This document shows, piece after piece, positions 6,015-8,341 of a stretch of 8,341 nt of DNA. The position numbers and the translations under genes were made by a program. Origin of the DNA: CAZOMR01 sp964580655 (GTDB taxonomy: Bacteria; RBG-13-61-14; CAZOMR01); the NCBI GenBank assembly GCA_964580655.1, contig CAZOMR010000149.1:1-8341 (forward strand), read 5' to 3'. Every line of letters starts with the position of its first letter. The stretch's first letter is position 1. Below the pieces are notes generated by a model. The model was not told the origin of the DNA and did not search any database. It worked only from the letters and a program-made list of their open reading frames with translations.

Positions 6015-7322
6015 TCACGGCCTATCTGTGCTGAAAACCCTCTGGAAGATCATGTCCACATGCCGTAGCGATCTCTTCAGGTCAAAGCATTCCTCTATCT
6101 CTTTCATGCTCAGGTGCTTTTGAATCTCCGGGTCTTCAAGCAACATGGACTTAAAGTCCATATCGCCTTGCTCAAAGACCTTCATGGCATTCCGCTGGAC
6201 CAGGGTATATGCCTGATCGCGCCTCAGACCCTTTTGCATCAGCGCAAGCATCACGCCCTCTGAGAAAATCAGGCCCCGGGTCATCTCAAGATTACTGCGC
6301 ATGTTCTCAGGGTATACCAGAAGGTTTTCAACCAGGTCCGTAAACCGGTGGAGTATGTAATCCAGGACAATAGTTGAATCAGGGATGATCACGCGCTCGA
6401 CCGAGGAATGAGATATGTCCCGCTCGTGCCAGAGCGCGACATTCTCCAATGCGGTAAGCGCGTTTGCCCTCAAGAGCCGTGCCAGGCCCGATATGTTCTC
6501 GGACCCCACCGGGTTGCGCTTGTGCGGCATGGCCGAGGACCCCTTTTGTCCCTTCCGGAAAAATTCCTCGGCCTCCTTGATCTCGGTCCTCTGCCAGTGG
6601 CGTACCTGGAGTGCGAATTTCTCCAGGCTGGCACCTATGACGGCCAGTGTGGAGAGATATTCGGCATGCCTGTCCCGCTGGATGATCTGGGTCGTGATAT
6701 TCGGGGACCGGAGTCCCAGCTTCTTCATCACATGGGCTTCCACCCTTGGATCAAGGTGCGCGTATGTTCCGACCGCGCCCGAGACCTTGCCCACACGCAC
6801 TATCTCCCGCGCAAGGTGCATCCGTTCAAGGTTCCTTCTCATCTCGTCATACCAGAGCGCCATGACCAGGCCAAAGGTTATGGGCTCTGCGTGCACGCCG
6901 TGAGAGCGCCCGATCATCACCGTTTTTTTATAGCGCCGGGCCCTGGCCTTAAGCACCTTGAGCATCTGGCTGATGTCCGCGATGATAATGTCCGAGGCCT
7001 GGACCATCTGCACTGCGAGGCATGTATCCAGCACATCCGAGCTTGTCATTCCAAGGTGCAGGTAGCGCGCAAGCGGCCCGATCCTCTCGCCCACTACATC
7101 CACGAAGGCCGCGACATCATGTCTTGTAACCTGTTCCCTCGCATTAACCCGCGCCATGTCATACCCGGCTTTCTTTCTAATCCGGGCACCCGCACCCCTG
7201 GGTATCAGACCAGCCCTGGCCAGGCCCTCACAGGCCAGGATCTCTATCTCGAGCCAGATGTCGAACTTGTTTTTGTCTTTCCATATCCGGCCCATTTCCG
7301 CTCTCGTGTATCTTGCAATCAT
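6015..7322 (-). CDS. purB: Adenylosuccinate lyase
   Basis: Cytoplasmic homotetrameric lyase of the fumarase/aspartase superfamily. It cleaves SAICAR to AICAR plus fumarate, and adenylosuccinate to AMP plus fumarate. The 435-residue length is typical of the short Bacillus-type family. Visible landmarks are TRHD with His68, LHLGMTSSDVLDT (88-100, with His89), RSHGVHAEPITFG (139-151, with the catalytic His141), and the superfamily signature GSSAMPHKRNP (261-271), whose Ser263 is the usual catalytic base. WHERDISHSSVERVIIPDS (298-316) completes the active site. Nothing essential appears to be missing. The start ATG is preceded by a GGAGAGG stretch 4 to 10 bases upstream. The gene begins 21 bases after the walJ stop and is followed 24 bases later by the membrane spermidine-synthase-like gene, which fits one operon. 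Its pathway partner purC lies in the same direction, two genes downstream. Confidence 0.97.
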   Translation of the reverse strand: MIARYTRAEMGRIWKDKNKFDIWLEIEILACEGLARAGLIPRGAGARIRKKAGYDMARVNAREQVTRHDVAAFVDVVGERIGPLARYLHLGMTSSDVLDTCLAVQMVQASDIIIADISQMLKVLKARARRYKKTVMIGRSHGVHAEPITFGLVMALWYDEMRRNLERMHLAREIVRVGKVSGAVGTYAHLDPRVEAHVMKKLGLRSPNITTQIIQRDRHAEYLSTLAVIGASLEKFALQVRHWQRTEIKEAEEFFRKGQKGSSAMPHKRNPVGSENISGLARLLRANALTALENVALWHERDISHSSVERVIIPDSTIVLDYILHRFTDLVENLLVYPENMRSNLEMTRGLIFSEGVMLALMQKGLRRDQAYTLVQRNAMKVFEQGDMDFKSMLLEDPEIQKHLSMKEIEECFDLKRSLRHVDMIFQRVFSTDRP

Positions 7323-7343
7323 GAGTCCTCTCCGCTCTTCAGT

Positions 7344-8105
7344 TCAGATTTCGATCTTGTCCGAGGCTCGCTCCTTGAAGGTGAGGTGCAAGCGTGTCCG
7401 GTCTCTGTCCAGGACTCTTGCCACGCAATCCTCGGCGCGCTCCGGGGTGTTATTCACCTGGCTCAGATGTGCCAGGTATACATGCTCGAGTCCGGGGTGA
7501 TTGATATGCTCAAGCAGTCCCGCGGTCTCGTGATTTGCGAGATGACCATGCCGGCCCCGGATGCGCTGTTTAAGCCAAGACGGATACGGCCCCTGCATCA
7601 ACATCTCACGGTCATGGTTGGCCTCCACTATAACGGCCCGGCAGTTTGAAAGCCTATCCTTGACCAGCCCTGTTGCGAATCCGAGGTCCGTGCAAATTCC
7701 CAGCCTTGATGATCCATCATCCACCACAAACCCGACCGGATCCTCGGCATCATGCGGAACAGAAAACGCACTGATCCTGAGTCCGGCCACCTGGAAGACT
7801 TTTCCGCACTCAAAAGTCCTGAATTGCATCTTTCCATTCAACCGTGAAACCTTTTGAGCCGTGCCAGCGTTGGCCAGAACAGGCACTCCGAGATTCCGGA
7901 ACGCCCCGGACAATCCCTTGATATGATCAGTGTGCTCGTGGGAAAGCGCCACAGCCTGAATTCCGCCCACATCCTCATCCAATCCCTCAAGCGTCTTTCT
8001 TATCGAGCGAAAAGATATGCCCGCGTCAAACAGCACTGCGCCCTTGGATGAGCTCACCCATATCGAGTTTCCACTGCTACCGCTTGCCAGAACGCAAACC
8101 TTCAT
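7344..8105 (-). CDS. walJ: WalJ/YycJ-type metallo-beta-lactamase-fold hydrolase
   Basis: The 253-residue product has the family length and begins MKVCVLASGSSGNS, the characteristic first strand. Metal-ligand motifs are SHEHTDH (55-61), PHDAEDP (117-123, His118), TDLG (139-142), EANHD (161-165), GRHGHLAN (184-191) and LAHLSQVNN (211-219). This is the pattern of the YycJ/WalJ branch of metallo-beta-lactamase-fold proteins. Family members are described as two-metal nucleases or phosphodiesterases, and B. subtilis WalJ is linked to its walRK operon; no such genes are visible here. The frame is open from TTG at 8111, with ATGs at 8108 and 8105. The last fits the family start, and neither has a clear Shine-Dalgarno sequence. 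It is probably the first gene of the operon leading into purB 21 bases later. The fold and subfamily are confident; the substrate in this organism is not known. Confidence 0.9.
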   Translation of the reverse strand: MKVCVLASGSSGNSIWVSSSKGAVLFDAGISFRSIRKTLEGLDEDVGGIQAVALSHEHTDHIKGLSGAFRNLGVPVLANAGTAQKVSRLNGKMQFRTFECGKVFQVAGLRISAFSVPHDAEDPVGFVVDDGSSRLGICTDLGFATGLVKDRLSNCRAVIVEANHDREMLMQGPYPSWLKQRIRGRHGHLANHETAGLLEHINHPGLEHVYLAHLSQVNNTPERAEDCVARVLDRDRTRLHLTFKERASDKIEI

Positions 8106-8109
8106 CATC

Positions 8110-8149
8110 AAATCAAGCTACTAGATTTAGTGTTGATAAACCAAGCTAC
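8110..8149. repeat. Imperfect 12-base direct repeat in the walJ leader
   Basis: AAATCAAGCTAC at 8110-8121 and AAACCAAGCTAC at 8138-8149 on the plus strand match at 11 of 12 bases and are spaced 28 bases apart. The nearer copy abuts the walJ start codon, where a ribosome binding site would be expected. It could be an operator or leader element, or chance. Confidence 0.35.
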
Positions 8150-8167
8150 CGCAAATACTTGTGTCTC

Positions 8168-8196
8168 ACTATACAGGAAATTTTTTCTTCACGCAA
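8168..8196 (-). promoter_or_regulatory. Possible promoter of the walJ-purB operon
   Basis: Minus strand TTGCGT (8196-8191), a 17-base A-rich spacer, then TATAGT (8173-8168). The -10 matches 5 of 6 consensus bases and the -35 only 3 of 6. Transcription would begin near 8161, giving a leader of about 55 bases before walJ that contains the direct repeat. The call rests on the spacing and the good -10 alone. Confidence 0.35.
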
Positions 8197-8341
8197 TGGG
8201 AAAAATTATCTGGACATTCCCCGAAAATTTGAGATCCCAACAAGGTTGTCTGGGGAGAGAGGATCAGTGCGGTCCCGATGGGTATCAAGAATTGGCGGCG
8301 ATCCAGAACGAGGGAAGCGAACGCGTGGTGAATAACGAAAA
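8174..8341. other. Unassigned segment at the right edge
   Basis: No gene can be called here with confidence. A minus-strand frame is open from the edge (8339) to a TAG at 8169-8171 and would be the last 56 residues of an upstream gene. A plus-strand frame is open from ATG at 8196 to the edge (48 codons), but no ribosome binding site is well placed before it. Another plus-strand frame runs from inside walJ to near the edge. None gives a recognisable motif. Several open frames on both strands of such a short stretch fit non-coding, repeat or structured RNA sequence as well as a gene end. Confidence 0.4.

Noticed and set aside
6408..7649. 413-codon open frame on the plus strand
   Set aside because: It lies opposite purB and the 3' half of walJ, both certain from their motifs. 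It crosses their gene boundary, shows no family motif, and is the kind of long antisense frame produced by GC-rich, codon-biased genes.
8048..8335. 95-codon plus-strand open frame at the right edge
   Set aside because: It starts inside the antisense of walJ, has no ribosome binding site or recognisable motif, and competes with other open frames in the same stretch.
8204..8341. Group II intron or mobile element fragment
   Set aside because: The stretch with AGGGAAGCGAACGCG vaguely recalls intron domain I sequence, but no GUGYG-type 5' end, domain V or reverse transcriptase is in the window, so there is nothing to support it.
1..8341. CRISPR array, tRNA, rRNA or insertion sequence
   Set aside because: No regularly spaced repeat series, cloverleaf with CCA/T-loop signature, rRNA core sequence or transposase motif was found on either strand.

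Overview
The window reads as a compact bacterial chromosome segment in which every supported gene lies on the minus strand. Order of transcription, from high to low coordinates: a WalJ/YycJ-type metallo-beta-lactamase-fold hydrolase (7344-8105), adenylosuccinate lyase purB (6015-7322), a large membrane protein with a central spermidine-synthase-like Rossmann domain (3537-5990), a GT39-like membrane glycosyltransferase (1796-3511), SAICAR synthase purC (1034-1738) and an exported TlpA-type thioredoxin with an extra C-terminal domain (137-961). The first five genes are separated by only 21 to 57 bases with no terminator between them, so they look like one operon. The sixth follows after 72 bases and may be part of it. 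Clear Shine-Dalgarno sites, a GTG start, an export signal and enzymes that face the periplasm suggest a Gram-negative bacterium of moderate GC. A deltaproteobacterial (Desulfobacterota-like) or similar uncultivated lineage is a guess from gene content only.

Region by region: 8109-8341 is an unassigned edge segment holding a weak possible promoter for the operon and an imperfect direct repeat just before walJ. The walJ-purB pair and purC are ordinary housekeeping genes with strongly conserved catalytic motifs. PurB and PurC act at neighbouring steps of IMP synthesis (PurC makes SAICAR, PurB cleaves it, and PurB also acts on adenylosuccinate). The roughly 4.2 kb between purB and purC is filled by two multi-spanning membrane proteins with no evident link to purines. 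The thioredoxin gene after purC looks visibly more AT-rich than purB, walJ and purC. Positions 1-136 carry a near-perfect sigma-70 promoter and a strong ribosome binding site, both pointing left, for a gene that starts just outside the window. That promoter is overlapped and flanked by a 16-base repeat spaced exactly 50 bases apart.

The most interesting material is the envelope module threaded through the purine operon: a GT-C glycosyltransferase, a membrane-embedded spermidine-synthase-like protein that seems to lack the usual catalytic Asp and whose soluble domain is predicted outside the cytoplasm, and an exported thioredoxin fused to a TolB-N/LpoB-like domain. The function of this module cannot be read from sequence alone.
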